DNA of 64,000 nt from Riptortus pedestris (taxonomy: Eukaryota; Arthropoda; Insecta; Hemiptera; Alydidae): NCBI GenBank assembly GCA_019009955.1, contig CM032230.1, forward strand, positions 25,017,001 to 25,081,000, written 5' to 3'. A model generated the notes under the pieces. The model had not been told where the DNA came from, did not search any database, and was given only the letters and a program-made list of their open reading frames with translations. The translations under genes and the position numbers were made by a program. Positions 36,001 through 43,490 of this stretch are shown here, piece by piece. The first letter of the stretch is position 1; every line of letters starts with the position of its first letter.

Positions 36001-39000
36001 ACAAAAGGGGACATTATGCTTCACAGTGCCGTACCAAGAAGATGGGGACCCAAGATCGTAAGAAACAAGATTCTACTGAAAATTCAAATCAAGGAAAACC
36101 CAAAGGTAAAGCACTTTTTGCTTACAAGTCTAGACCTAATGACACTAGCAACAGTGTAGATTTTTTTCTTGACTCAGGTTGCAGTTCACACCTAGTCAAT
36201 GACATAAATATACTAGACAATGTATCTCGTGATTCAGATTTAAAAATTACGACAATAAATAATGTAAATTTATCTGCTCAGGCTGTTGGTACAACCAACA
36301 TTTCACTGATAGTTAATGGACAGGCTGATAGCGTTGTAGCGCATGATGTACATTACGTGCCAGGTATAGGTGCTAACCTATTATCAGTCAGCAAAATTAC
36401 TGATAAGGGACATTCGGTCATATTCACCAAAGAAATGGGAAAGATTATTGACCCTAATGGTGAAGTATTAGCCACAGCTAAAAGGAAGAATGGGATCTAC
36501 AAGCTTGATACCATGAAGGACAGAATATTACCTACCTATTTCGCTGAAGATGCAGGTTCCCTAATGCATCGACGTTTAGGACATCTTTCCAGGAAGAGGA
36601 TGAACCTACTTCAAGACATGTGTACAGGTATTGATAAAATAACACCTAATGATGATCCATGTGAAGTCTGCTTATTAGGGAAGCATGCTCGACTACCCTT
36701 CAGAGCCAGTAAGAGCCGAGCAAAGGAGATCTTGGAAGTTCTACATATGGATTTATGTGGACCCATGGAAAATTTATCCATAGGTGGAAGTAAATATTTT
36801 TTCACCTTAATTGACGACTTCTCTCGTTACACATTCGTGTATTTTCTTTCAGAAAAGAACAAAGTGAGTGATATTTTTGCTGAATTTCGGGCTCTGGTTG
36901 AAACTCAGACAGGGAAGAAAATCAAGTGTGTGAGGTCTGACAATGGGACTGAGTTCGTCAACTCAAAATTCAAAGCTGGACTTATTTCTGCAGGAATCAA
37001 GCATCAACTGACCGTTAGGTACTCGCCTCAGAGTAACGGAGTGGCTGAACGAGCCAACAGATCCATTGTGGAAAAGGCTCGCACTATGTTACAGGATGCT
37101 GGTTTGCCCAAAAGCTATTGGGCAGAAGCTGTTTCTACAGCCGTTTACCTCAACAATCGCGCACCGACAAAGGCTGTTGTCGGGAGGACTCCATATGAAG
37201 CGTGGTATGGTAAGAGGCCTGATATGTCTCACTTGAGGATTTTTGGATGTCCGGCTATGGCACAGGTTCCCAAGGAAATCCGAAGAAAATGGGATCCTAA
37301 ATCGGCAAAATACATTTTTGTCGGATACTCAGAGGAAATCAAAGGATATCGATTAATTGATCCTGAAACGAAGAAGGTTACTATGAGTCGAGATGTTGTT
37401 TTTCTTGAAACTTCAAACCAAGAAAGACATAAGCCTCGACAGCTGCCTACTACGTCAGTATTTTTAGATGTGGATGAGCCGCCTGCTCTCCAGGATACAA
37501 CCAATTCACAAGAGGACGTTTCTGATGAGAATACGGAATCAGGATACGACCATCAGACTGATTCTGATGATTCAGTGCCAGGATCTGTCTCTAGCGAGCC
37601 AGATATCCAGGAGGAGAACTCACCACAGGTTCGACGATCCAGACGTGTGCCGAAACCAAAAGATATGAGTGATTTCGTTACATATCTAGCTGCACTGAAC
37701 CCCATTGAAGAACCATTGACCGCAGATGAGGCGCTCAAAGGTCCGTACTCCAAGCAATGGAGATTGGCGATGGAAGACGAACTGAATTCGTTTAAGAAAA
37801 ATAAAAATAAAAAGAAATCTCCTAAGAAGAAAAATGACAAAAGGAAGAAAAAAGAAATCTCCAAAGAAGAAAAATGACAAAAAGAAAAAGAAATCAACCA
37901 AGAAGAAAAATGACAAAAAGAAAAAGAAATCTCCAAAGAAGAAAAAGAAATCTCCGAAGAAGAAAAATGACAAAAAGAAAAGGAAATCCACAAAGAAGAA
38001 AAATGATAAAAAGGAGAAGAAATCTACAAAGAAGAAAAATAACAAGTCAAAGGTCTAAACATATAGATGTTAGACATCATTTTTTGAGAACACATGTCAA
38101 CAATAAAAATATTGTGCTGGAGCATATGCCCACTGAAGAAATGCTCTCTGATATTTTGACGAAACCTTTAAGTAGGGAAAAACATGAATATTTTTTCAAG
38201 TGTTTTGGACTTATAAAGTAAATTGTATTGTTTTACAAAGTAAATTGTATTGTTTTACAAAGTAAATTGTATTGTTTTTGGAAATATCGCTCAAGGGGAA
38301 GTGTTGGTTATTTAGTGATCAATATTTCCAATCAAATATAGCAGGCATTGGTCCTGGGAACAGAGAGAGCACTCTGGCGGAAATTGTTGTAGTCTACCGC
38401 CACATTGTCTTGTATTGTAACTGCCTTTTCAAATAGAAGTTTTTATCCAAAGTTATCTGCTTAATCATTTTCCCAAACCCTTCAGAAAGACCATTTGGAA
38501 TGACAACACAGTGGGAAGACTGTTTTTTTTCCATTCCCGAATTTATAACTGTAAACCCCACTTCCGGCATACTAGACAAAATTATTAATTCATTTTTGAG
38601 ATAAAATAATGACGTACATAAGTAGTCTAAATGTAATTGAATATCCAGGACCAACTGGCTAATTACCTTGAGTTATGTGCGGTTCTAAAAACTTTTCCGC
38701 AAGCTTATTTAACCCCTTGCAACTAACTCTAAACTTATTATTTTGTTAATTTGAATATTCAGTTTTTGTAGTTATAAATAAATTACTTTTTGAAAATGGT
38801 TTTCACTGGAACAAATAACTGCTGACCATTCGTTGCTGTTCTCATCTAGGATTCCCTATTTCGGATTGCATCTGTGCCTGCACTTCTCCATGTCGCCGGA
38901 CCATCTTTGCCTAGGTCTACTTCTTCTTCAGAATGCAGCACGTAACATATTATTTGCCAATCTGAAAGAGTTCACTATTCCCACATGCCCTAACAGGCTG

Positions 39001-42000
39001 GAGTGAGCCACTATACTTAAGCCCTTCGTAACTCTGTATGTAACCTCTTCGATAGTGAATATAATGTTCGAACCCCATTTGTACGGTGCTGTATTTAATG
39101 CGCCATCTGGAGTGGTCTTTGACGGGTATAAAACAGTCTTACCCATCTTCTATTCTGGACTATAATCTCCCCTGTGAAAGTCCTAAATATGTTGAATTTG
39201 AGGCCACTGCGGAGCTTGAAATATGTGGTCCTTGTAATTTTTTTTGGGACGCGAACTGAAATCTAAGTAATTTGATAGGTGACATCCTTAGATCCAAACA
39301 CCGTCAATATTTACGTATGTGCTAAATTTTATTTTATTTTTTTTTCAGAAAGCTCTTCCAATAAAAATGAAGAAGTATTGTTTCTTTAATTCGCCTCCAG
39401 GGTTATATACTATTATGGCAGTTCTTCGGAGCGTTCTCACGAAGAAATTAAACGAAAGAGTAAGTAACCCCAATTTTAGTGGAAAACAAACATAAAGTAT
39501 TATAATAGAAGGGCAGTCAATAATTAATGGTTATATTTAAAATTGAAGGGATTTTAGCAAATATAGTTTTTCTTTTTAGATTTCAACTTGTATTATTATA
39601 AATTTGTTTTACCCCTAGTAGTTAGATTGCTTGTAGCTTAATCCCCCCTGATTTCAGGGAGTGCATTGCGTTTCTTGAGGTTATATTGTGCTAGCCTTAC
39701 ATATCAATTCAGAATGGCTTTATATTCCTTATAAAGTCAAGGTATATCTTACCTAATTCAGTATCTCTACGTCCGAAGTACCTGAATCTTAAATTCTCTA
39801 ACATTCCACATTCAAGTACAACGTGCTCCTAAGCACCTCCTAAGTACTCTTAAGTCTCCTCTTCTTCACGGCACCCGCATATTGGAGTTTGATAGTTATC
39901 ATGTGTTTCTTCATCTTCCAGTGCCCCCTGAGATCCCTCCCATTACATCTCTGAGTTCCTTCTTGTGGGGACTAAGGTGAATCTCCCTGTTTCTGCTCTC
40001 CTCGGAACCAATGAGGGCCTTCGTATGGGTAACCTTCTTCCTGTTGTTCCATACTGTGAATTTCTTCCTGGCCACATTCTTTATGGAGTTCTTAAGAAAT
40101 GTTGAAGCTACTCCGATGTGGGTTACACTTGACCCTCTCCTGGCCAATTTGTCTGTATTTTAATTTCCTGAGTGACTCTGATGTCCTGGACCCATTATAT
40201 TGTCTCCCTTTCGTTAAGCCATTTTCCAGCCTCACAGCACACTCCTCCATAATCCTGGAACTTATTGTTGAACTTGCCAGAGCCCATCAGGCTGCTTGAC
40301 TATCAGTCAGAATATTACCCCTAATTGTATAAATATCTATCAGTCGTCACTGAAAGTAGCTTCTATTCAAGTTGAAATAAAATAATTCATAAATAATGGT
40401 TTCAATTAAATTTTACAATGGTTTATTTTTATTCAAATGAATTAAATACGGTTGGAAAAAATTTAAGTTGAATAAAAAAAAAAAGGTTTTATTATTTCGA
40501 AAATAGCGCATGCAAAGAGACACTCGGAAGTTTTTGGCGGAACCGCCAAACGACGATAGTGTTGTAAATAGATTCCACACATATGTCTACTCAATTAACT
40601 AGAGTAATGTGTACTTATTTTCCAGATAATATTCTACAGAGATGACAAAAAACTGTCAGAAACTTTGCCTATGAACATGATTCCGTCTGAATTCAATGGC
40701 GGAGGAACGTCCCTCAAGGAATTAGATGGTAATGAATTTTTAAATCTATGAACACATTAAACTAATTTTTCAGTATTTATAAGGGTATTCATAAATGGTA
40801 ATTTAACGCCAAGATCATGAGACTAATCTGAATGAAAAGGGGTGCCGGTTCGATCCCTGCCAAGGGAGAACATTAGTTCGCTAACAGAGCGCGCTAGTGT
40901 CGCAGTGCTTATGGATCAGCGGGAGTCTAAAGATTATGCACACCTCGGGACGGCTCTTAGCTCCCATTTCAGGCAAGCTGACTGCGTGGACTGGCCACAG
41001 ACCCTCTGGTGGAATGGGGCCCGTCAGTCTACTGGAGACAACTCATTCCAGGTCCTCCTTGGATAACGGAGGTTTAGTTGATGAGAGTAAAAACTCTGAT
41101 TACGATTCCCTTAGGCCTCGCTCGGGGGGCGGCTATGGATATTAGGGGCTATAATGCCAACCGAAAAAAAAAATCTGAATGAAAAGCGATATATTTATAC
41201 ATTAACTTTCTGAAACGGTTAAATAAAAACAAGCAGCTTGCTGACCTCACGTGAATTTTCTATCAAAGTTAAAAAGCCCGTCACGCGTAAACTAAGCGTG
41301 TTTCCCCACGTGCTGCTATGGCACAATGGTCATTTCATCTCACTATCTACTTCCTATTTCTCCGTTGTAAGAAGCCATTGTAAACGGAATATGAAAGGTA
41401 CTCAGTTATTTATACTAAAAATCAGACGATTATAAGCGGGTTCTGAGGCTGAATACATAAAAATACATATAACTCCCTTAATATTCGAGATAAATAAAAA
41501 AGTATTCAGTAAAAAGTAAAATTCCAACATTAGTTATGTACACGTAAACTTTTTCAATCCAACTCATTGTAACCTTTATAGGATATTAAATTTGTAATAA
41601 GATTGCGTAATATATCTACCATTACGATCAGTACGCTGAAGGTGAGTAGGTGAATGTTCGATCCCTACCAAGGGATATTATAGTATAAAAGTCCAGGCTG
41701 CGTTAACTAAGCAGATTTCCCCCGTCCATATTTGCATTTATCTCAAAAAGTAAAATTCATTAAGAACAATACCTAGTATTCAGCTTTCAAATAAAGTGGT
41801 TCATTATATAACAGCATATTGATAGTATGACATTAGTAGGAGTGGGGGTTTATGGATCACTGAAAACTAAAATCTGGAAATATCTCGGTTAATGTTCAAT
41901 ATAAAGAAAAAATGTAAGTAACAACATTTTTAGATTATTACATTTGCAAAAAGATTGATTATATACAATTTTTCAGTCCGACGCATAATAACGGAGATAT

Positions 42001-42646
42001 TTCAAATTTTCGAAATGTCCCTCTCTTCCCCCCATCCGATTTCAGCCGTTAACGAAGAAGGGCGAACTTTTTGCATAAAATGCTTATATATTGAGTTTGG
42101 TAACGATAAGACAAAAATTGTGACCACTTGACCGGTAACAGACATATTCTGAACTGAATGGACCTCATTTTCGTCATCTACTAGGTAGGATTGATGGACA
42201 TTTGAAGAAATTTGTCAAAAATTGCGTCATGGGTTCTACCTCAGTAGCCGATTTCCCTCAAGGGAAATCTGCTTAAAAAGTATTAATTTTTGTGAATAAG
42301 TATTCAGGATGAGATATGAGCTCCCTCACACCAAAGATTTCATCGACTTCCAACAGAGCCTTCTAATACAATTGTATCATATTGGCTAACCTTTGACTTT
42401 TGAATTTTATATTAGGTTTCTAACTTGTTAACAAATCAAATCATCCAAAAATGTTTTTATTTTTGTTGTTGGTAATAATGCTTTGTTTTTTTTTATTTTT
42501 CAGAATATTGGACAAATCTGTTTAAGTCAAGAGAAAACTGGTTTGAAGAAAAGCTGAAATTAGTGAGCGATGAAAATAAACGAAATAATGGCTCCTACCA
42601 AAAGGAAGAAGTTGATTTAGGGATTGAAACCCTTGAGATTGATTAA
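23053..42646 (+). CDS. CRAL-TRIO domain (alpha-tocopherol transfer protein-like) gene span
   Basis: Six exons splice in phase to an 852-base reading frame ending in TAA: 23053-23137, 24841-24997, 28603-28855, 39349-39459, 40626-40728 and 42504-42646. The protein order matches the family: an N-terminal CRAL-TRIO-N helix region (LPQNIGDEYFYNFVYG...SLEKA...YFTIR); the lipid-binding core (TPEGYRVLFSSSW, VLVQDLKY); ALPIKMKKYCFFNSPPG; and the C-terminal segment with the LPxNMIPSEFNGGGTSLKEL motif. Members carry hydrophobic ligands such as tocopherol or retinal in the cytosol. At 283 aa it is near normal length, so only a short first coding exon is missing. The core looks about 8 residues short at the 28855/39349 junction. 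Confidence 0.88.
23195..23278. repeat. (CA)n/(CG)-interrupted microsatellite
   Basis: CACGCACGCGCGCACACAC-type run in the first CRAL-TRIO intron. Confidence 0.9.
23735..23975 (-). pseudogene. Ty3/Gypsy-like reverse transcriptase remnant
   Basis: On - the frame reads GVSNASEEF, a stop, EAVEKYFGNIENVQI, a stop, then INDILVFGESKEAHD. This aligns in order with the Gypsy RT core (GVSSAPEVFQ, then the YxDDILV box and EEHD). The first catalytic Asp position reads N and there are stops, so it is dead. Upstream open sequence on - (23890-24141) may be its decayed continuation. Confidence 0.55.
23976..24840. other. Intron sequence
   Basis: Possible further Gypsy-derived sequence to about 24240; nothing recognised after that. 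Acceptor ATGGTTTCAG at 24840. Confidence 0.35.
24841..24997 (+). CDS. CRAL-TRIO gene, exon 2
   Basis: GDEYFYNFVYGTNSLEKA...AYFTIRTGVLR...HCQRV. The conserved 'FVYG-X-SLEKA-X-X-K-X-D-X-YFTIRT' region of the CRAL-TRIO N-terminal domain. Donor GTGAGT, phase 2. Confidence 0.88.
25050..25410 (+). pseudogene. LINE C-terminal remnant (RTE/Jockey-type)
   Basis: Reads VERFERKFLKAIIGLQ, then TIEVMKL-WVGHLPRC, then an MDWKA-like end. This is the order of the LINE ORF2 tail 'FERKVLRKIFG... RLRWLGHLARM ... W'. A stop (TAA) within and frameshifts make it a fossil. It lies in intron 2 of the CRAL-TRIO gene. Confidence 0.55.
25450..25645 (+). repeat. SINE S1, decayed head
   Basis: Body GTGACGAACTCATTAAAT, CTAGCTAGAAAAGGGTGG, CCTGTAGAAACCCCG and tail GACGTTAATAAATAATAAT. 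The tRNA-like head is hardly recognisable. Confidence 0.7.
25646..27317. other. Intron sequence, nothing recognised
   Basis: No exon or known repeat was seen in this part of CRAL-TRIO intron 2. Confidence 0.4.
27318..27540 (-). mobile_element. Helentron-like element, internally deleted
   Basis: GAAGTGGGGGTT (body) joins directly to GCGACCGCTAGTGCGTTAAC, then the TA core (27363-27412), then the inverted 5' region GTAGGATCGATGG...GATTTCTCTCAAGG. Confidence 0.6.
27640..27931 (+). mobile_element. Degraded Helentron-like element, 3' part
   Basis: TTTCAGCCTTCAGTTAAGCC and CACTTCTACTCACATTATGC are body motifs. The end GCATGAGGGAC at 27931 resembles the normal GCGTGACGGAC end and is followed by TTTT and a new copy. 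Confidence 0.5.
27936..28583 (+). mobile_element. Helentron-like element ending beside a splice acceptor
   Basis: Complete copy: AGCAGATTTCCC with the perfect palindrome, GTCCATCGATTCTACC, TA core (28061-28095), ACCGCTCTAGCCGTCG, body, GGGAAATCTGCTTAG, ACGCAG-CCC-CTGCGT, end GATGGAC at 28583. The T run that follows forms the polypyrimidine tract of the CRAL-TRIO exon starting at 28603. Confidence 0.8.
28603..28855 (+). CDS. CRAL-TRIO gene, exon 3 (core)
   Basis: GMGVLPGTTPEGYRVLFSSSW, CHLLKSLFIIEIGLSLWP, YVLVQDLKYMP, RHIKGLSKLLR. This is the lipid-binding fold core. Acceptor TTTTTGTTTTTAG, donor GTAAGC. Starts after phase 2 and ends in phase 0. Confidence 0.88.
28856..29379. other. Intron before Copia 1
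   Basis: AT-rich. About 29085-29175 faintly resembles the Helentron-like body. The last bases ATAAC (29375-29379) are the left target duplication of Copia 1. Confidence 0.4.
29380..29563 (+). repeat. Copia 1 5' LTR
   Basis: 184 bp, TG...CA. It is followed immediately by the initiator-tRNA-half primer site at 29564. Confidence 0.92.
29721..32456 (+). CDS. Copia gag-protease-integrase polyprotein lacking RT (copy 1)
   Basis: 911 codons from ATG (MASNHPPPVE). Gag (about 1-215) is followed by a CCHC zinc knuckle (CYACHKRGHYASQC, Cys222/Cys225/His230/Cys235), protease with DSG at 283-285, integrase zinc site H415/H420/C446/C449, and the integrase core D476, D539, E575 (D-D35-E) all intact. RT begins (GPYSKQW...ELNSFKKNKTYDWVKLPT) but is cut off after about 45 residues. 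It is replaced by Lys/Arg-rich sequence from a purine repeat (32228-32360). The RNase H end (MPTEEMLSDILTKPL) persists in another frame at about 32395-32517. Start codon context and copy 2 agree on 29721. Confidence 0.9.
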   Translation: MASNHPPPVEKLLGRQNYASWKFAAKAYLNLDDLWHVVDGSIVVPKLEGAATTQKEENILAKDRKAFSKIVLITDPIVFPHIESASTAKEAWDNLKTAFEDNGLTRKVGLLRSLITTRLENCSSVEEYVNKIMSTSQRLTDIGFKVDDEWLGTILLAGLSDEYKPMIMGLESSGLKITGDSIKVKILQDVKTPAHSHTPSSETALFSQGKGSKGKGKHKIECYACHKRGHYASQCRTKKMETQERKKQDSTENSNQGKPKGKALFAYKSRPNDTSNSVDFFLDSGCSSHLVNDIDILDNVSGDSDLKITTINNVNLSAQAVGTTNISLKVNGQADSVVAHDVHYVPGIGANLLSVSKITDKGHSVIFTKEMGKVIDPNGEVLATAKRKNGIYKLDTMKDRILPTYFAEDAGSLMHRRLGHLSRKRMNLLQDMCTGIDKITPNDDPCEVCLLGKHARLPFRASKSRAKEILEVLHMDLCGPMENLSIGGSKYFFTLIDDFSRYTFVYFLSEKNKVSDIFAEFRALVETQTGKKIKCVRSDNGTEFVNSKFKAGLISAGIRHQLTVRYSPQSNGVAERANRSIVEKARTMLQDAGLPKSYWAEAVSTAVYLNNRAPTKAVVGRTPYEAWYGKRPDMSHLRIFGCPAMAQVPKEIRRKWDPKSAKYIFVGYSEEIKGYRLIDPETKKVTMSRDVVFLETSNQERHKPRQLPTTSVFLDVDEPPALQDTTNSQEDVSDENTESGYDHQTDSDDSVPGSVSSEPDIQEENSPQVRRSRRVPKPKDMSDFVTYLAALNPIEEPLTADEALKGPYSKQWRLAMEDELNSFKKNKTYDWVKLPTKKKNVKKKRRKMTKRKRSLQRRKRNLQRRKMIKRKRNLQRRKVLMNEIEPNCYNFPTIKILCWSICPLKKCSLIF
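32599..32782 (+). repeat. Copia 1 3' LTR
   Basis: Near-identical to the 5' LTR. Followed by ATAAC, the right target duplication. Confidence 0.92.
32788..32920 (+). repeat. Retroelement tail with hammerhead-like motif
   Basis: Contains CCCTGAGGAAGAGA ... TTCTCGAAATATCGGC. AGAGA/TCTC can pair between CTGAGGA and GAAA, the layout of a hammerhead core (CUGAUGA-stem-GAAA) found in Penelope-like elements. The motif deviates (CTGAGGA). Copia 1 is inserted just left of it. Confidence 0.35.
32921..34979. other. Intron between the two Copia copies
   Basis: (TA)n at 32977-33021 and a Helentron-like scrap at about 33660-33720 (TTTGTTTGATCTTTATCAAGC). No exon recognised. Bases 34980-34984 (GAAAG) are the Copia 2 target duplication. 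Confidence 0.4.
34985..35167 (+). repeat. Copia 2 5' LTR
   Basis: 183 bp, TG...CA, followed by GGTTATGGGCCCAG. Confidence 0.92.
35325..37877 (+). CDS. Copia gag-protease-integrase polyprotein lacking RT (copy 2)
   Basis: 850 aa from ATG, with the same domain order and intact CCHC, DSG, HHCC and D-D35-E residues as copy 1; only scattered substitutions separate them. The RT portion ends even earlier (ELNSFKKNK) and passes into Lys-rich sequence, stopping at 37875. The purine array continues to about 38050 in other frames, coding KKKNDKKKKKSP/STK units of 12 residues (36 bp). The RNase H end (HIDVRHHFLRTHV...LTKPLSREK) follows at about 38058-38219. Integrase and Gag look functional; reverse transcription would have to be supplied by another element. 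Confidence 0.9.
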   Translation: MASNHPPPVEKLLGRQNYASWKFAAKAYLNLDDLWRVVDGSIVVPKLEGTATTQKEENILAKDRKAFSKIVLITDPIVFPHIESASTAKEAWDNLKTAFEDNGLTRKVGLLRSLITTRLENCSSVEEYVNKIMSTSQRLTDIGFKVDDEWLGTILLAGLSDEYKPMIMGLESSGLKITGDSIKVKILQDVKTPAHSHTPSSETALFSQGKGSKGKGKHKIECYACHKRGHYASQCRTKKMGTQDRKKQDSTENSNQGKPKGKALFAYKSRPNDTSNSVDFFLDSGCSSHLVNDINILDNVSRDSDLKITTINNVNLSAQAVGTTNISLIVNGQADSVVAHDVHYVPGIGANLLSVSKITDKGHSVIFTKEMGKIIDPNGEVLATAKRKNGIYKLDTMKDRILPTYFAEDAGSLMHRRLGHLSRKRMNLLQDMCTGIDKITPNDDPCEVCLLGKHARLPFRASKSRAKEILEVLHMDLCGPMENLSIGGSKYFFTLIDDFSRYTFVYFLSEKNKVSDIFAEFRALVETQTGKKIKCVRSDNGTEFVNSKFKAGLISAGIKHQLTVRYSPQSNGVAERANRSIVEKARTMLQDAGLPKSYWAEAVSTAVYLNNRAPTKAVVGRTPYEAWYGKRPDMSHLRIFGCPAMAQVPKEIRRKWDPKSAKYIFVGYSEEIKGYRLIDPETKKVTMSRDVVFLETSNQERHKPRQLPTTSVFLDVDEPPALQDTTNSQEDVSDENTESGYDHQTDSDDSVPGSVSSEPDIQEENSPQVRRSRRVPKPKDMSDFVTYLAALNPIEEPLTADEALKGPYSKQWRLAMEDELNSFKKNKNKKKSPKKKNDKRKKKEISKEEK
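37797..38050 (+). repeat. Purine-rich 36-bp tandem array replacing RT in Copia 2
   Basis: Imperfect repeats of AAGAAGAAAAATGACAAAAA plus GAAAAAGAAATCTCC, nearly pure purine on the + strand. The shorter counterpart in copy 1 is at 32228-32360. Confidence 0.85.
38302..38484 (+). repeat. Copia 2 3' LTR
   Basis: 183 bp, preceded by AAGGGGAAG and followed by the GAAAG duplication. Confidence 0.92.
38490..39348. other. Intron sequence after Copia 2
   Basis: No exon recognised; ends in a long T-rich tract and CAG. GC is slightly higher at 38820-39180 without an identifiable repeat. Confidence 0.4.
39349..39459 (+). CDS. CRAL-TRIO gene, exon 4
   Basis: 37 codons, phase 0 both ends: KALPIKMKKYCFFNSPPG...LRSVLTKKLNER. 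This is the typical 'ALP-I-(R/K)-X-K...NSPP...FL-X-X-KL-X-X-R' stretch of the domain. Confidence 0.88.
39600..40325 (-). pseudogene. LINE remnant (Jockey/I-type RNase H and C-terminus)
   Basis: On -: NILTDSQAA, a stop, WALASS (RNase H catalytic Asp motif); after a frameshift LARRGSSVTHIGV; then, after further breaks, EHVVLECGMLENLRFRYFGRRD and a stop. The order RNase H, 'ELARKGS', then 'EHVLxECPxLxxxRxRYxG' is that of Jockey/I-superfamily ORF2 ends. Non-functional. In CRAL-TRIO intron 4/5. Confidence 0.65.
40626..40728 (+). CDS. CRAL-TRIO gene, exon 5
   Basis: IIFYRDDKKLSETLPMNMIPSEFNGGGTSLKELD. The 'LPxExLPxEYGG' closing motif of CRAL-TRIO proteins appears as IPSEFNGGG. Ends in phase 1, donor GTAATG. 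Confidence 0.9.
40840..41171 (+). repeat. SINE S2 with 15-bp target duplication
   Basis: Flanked by the exact repeat AATCTGAATGAAAAG (40825-40839, 41172-41186). Starts GGTGCCGGTTCGATCCC (tRNA/Pol III B-box) and ends in an A run. GC-rich interior. A scrap of the same family (TGTTCGATCCCTACCAAGGG) is at about 41655-41680. Confidence 0.85.
41276..41610 (-). mobile_element. Degraded Helentron-like element
   Basis: Inverted 3' end GCCCGTCACGCG and TAAACTAAGCG. The stem-loop is lost. Body decayed. Confidence 0.45.
41691..42273 (-). mobile_element. Helentron-like element without microsatellite core
   Basis: Complete, 583 bp: 3' end GTCC...GCTGCGTTAACTAAGCAGATTTCC, body, CCACTTGACCGGTAACAGAC at the core with no TA run, TAGGATTGATGGACATTTG, and 5' palindrome GATTTCCCTCAAGGGAAATC, ending GCT before TAAAA. 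Inserted in CRAL-TRIO intron 5. Confidence 0.75.
42504..42646 (+). CDS. CRAL-TRIO gene, terminal exon
   Basis: EYWTNLFKSRENWFEEKLKL...VDLGIETLEID and TAA at 42644. The family usually ends with a W-X-X-X-L helix like this one. Likely poly(A) signal AATAAA at 42937-42942. Confidence 0.88.
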
Positions 42647-42974
42647 TGTTTTAAGTGGAAAAAGAAATATTTAGTCAGTTTTTCTTTTAAGGCGCTTATT
42701 AGTCTATAAACGTGTGACGCTTCTTTGACGGGTTAAAATACAATTTTTTAGCTTCGAAATACAAATAATGTATTAACTTTAGCACTAAATAACAGTTACC
42801 TTTTTAGCATTTATGTAAACTGTAATTTCTGTTAAGTAACAACACAAACAAATATATTATTCAAATATATAAATGTATTTGGAATAGTATCGTTACAGTG
42901 ATTGCATGCTTGAAATCAATATTGCTCCCCATCAGTAATAAAACAATTTTATTATCTGAGCTTTAAAATTAAAT

Positions 42975-43490
42975 AAGGTTTATATAACCAACCTTATTGC
43001 AACTTTAATTTTCTATAAATATTATATGCACTTTTTCTCTATCATCAATATTAACAGACATATTTGCATTTTATAAATTTTTCAGCCTTCAATAAACCCC
43101 CATTTCAATTGCATTTAACAGTAATCATATGTATCATGAAATGTCTAATTTCAAGCTTAAATAAGAAATATTTTTATGCATGGTATATATTAATATATTA
43201 GGGAATGTATTATATGTAAATATTAAATGTACACATGGGATACATGCGCCACACAGTGTTTGATGACATCATCAATGCAGATTTTACGTTCTTGGCTTGA
43301 AAATTTATTCAGTTTGATCTATACCATAGTCGATATTTAACCGTTTCATTCAGCATTAGTGAAAGCCGACTTCTACACATCTGAATTTTACTTAGACACA
43401 GAAAATATTTGGTGAGTTGAGATCACTAGTTGCGTCATTCCAGTACTAAGCAAATCTGCTCAGTTCAAGCAGCCCTTCAAATGGTATACT
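42975..43490 (+). mobile_element. Degraded Helentron-like element
   Basis: ACCAACCTTATTGCAACTTT, AATATTAACAGACATATTTG, TTCAGCCTTCAATAAACCCC body motifs, then GCAAATCTGCTCAG near the 3' end. Confidence 0.5.

Larger units (their letters stand above)
34985..38484 (+). mobile_element. Copia retrotransposon, copy 2, reverse-transcriptase-deleted
   Basis: LTRs of 183 bp (34985-35167, 38302-38484) differ by about two substitutions. Perfect target duplication GAAAG (34980-34984, 38485-38489). Same PBS, polypurine tract and 22-bp triple repeat as copy 1. LTR variants fixed within each copy (GCGGAAATT/ATTGTCT here, GCGGGAATT/ATTGCCT in copy 1) show two sublineages. RT is missing here too, with different break points. 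Confidence 0.93.

Noticed and set aside
40842..41145. 74- and 82-codon ORFs
   Set aside because: They lie wholly inside SINE S2, bounded by its target duplication, so they are not genes.
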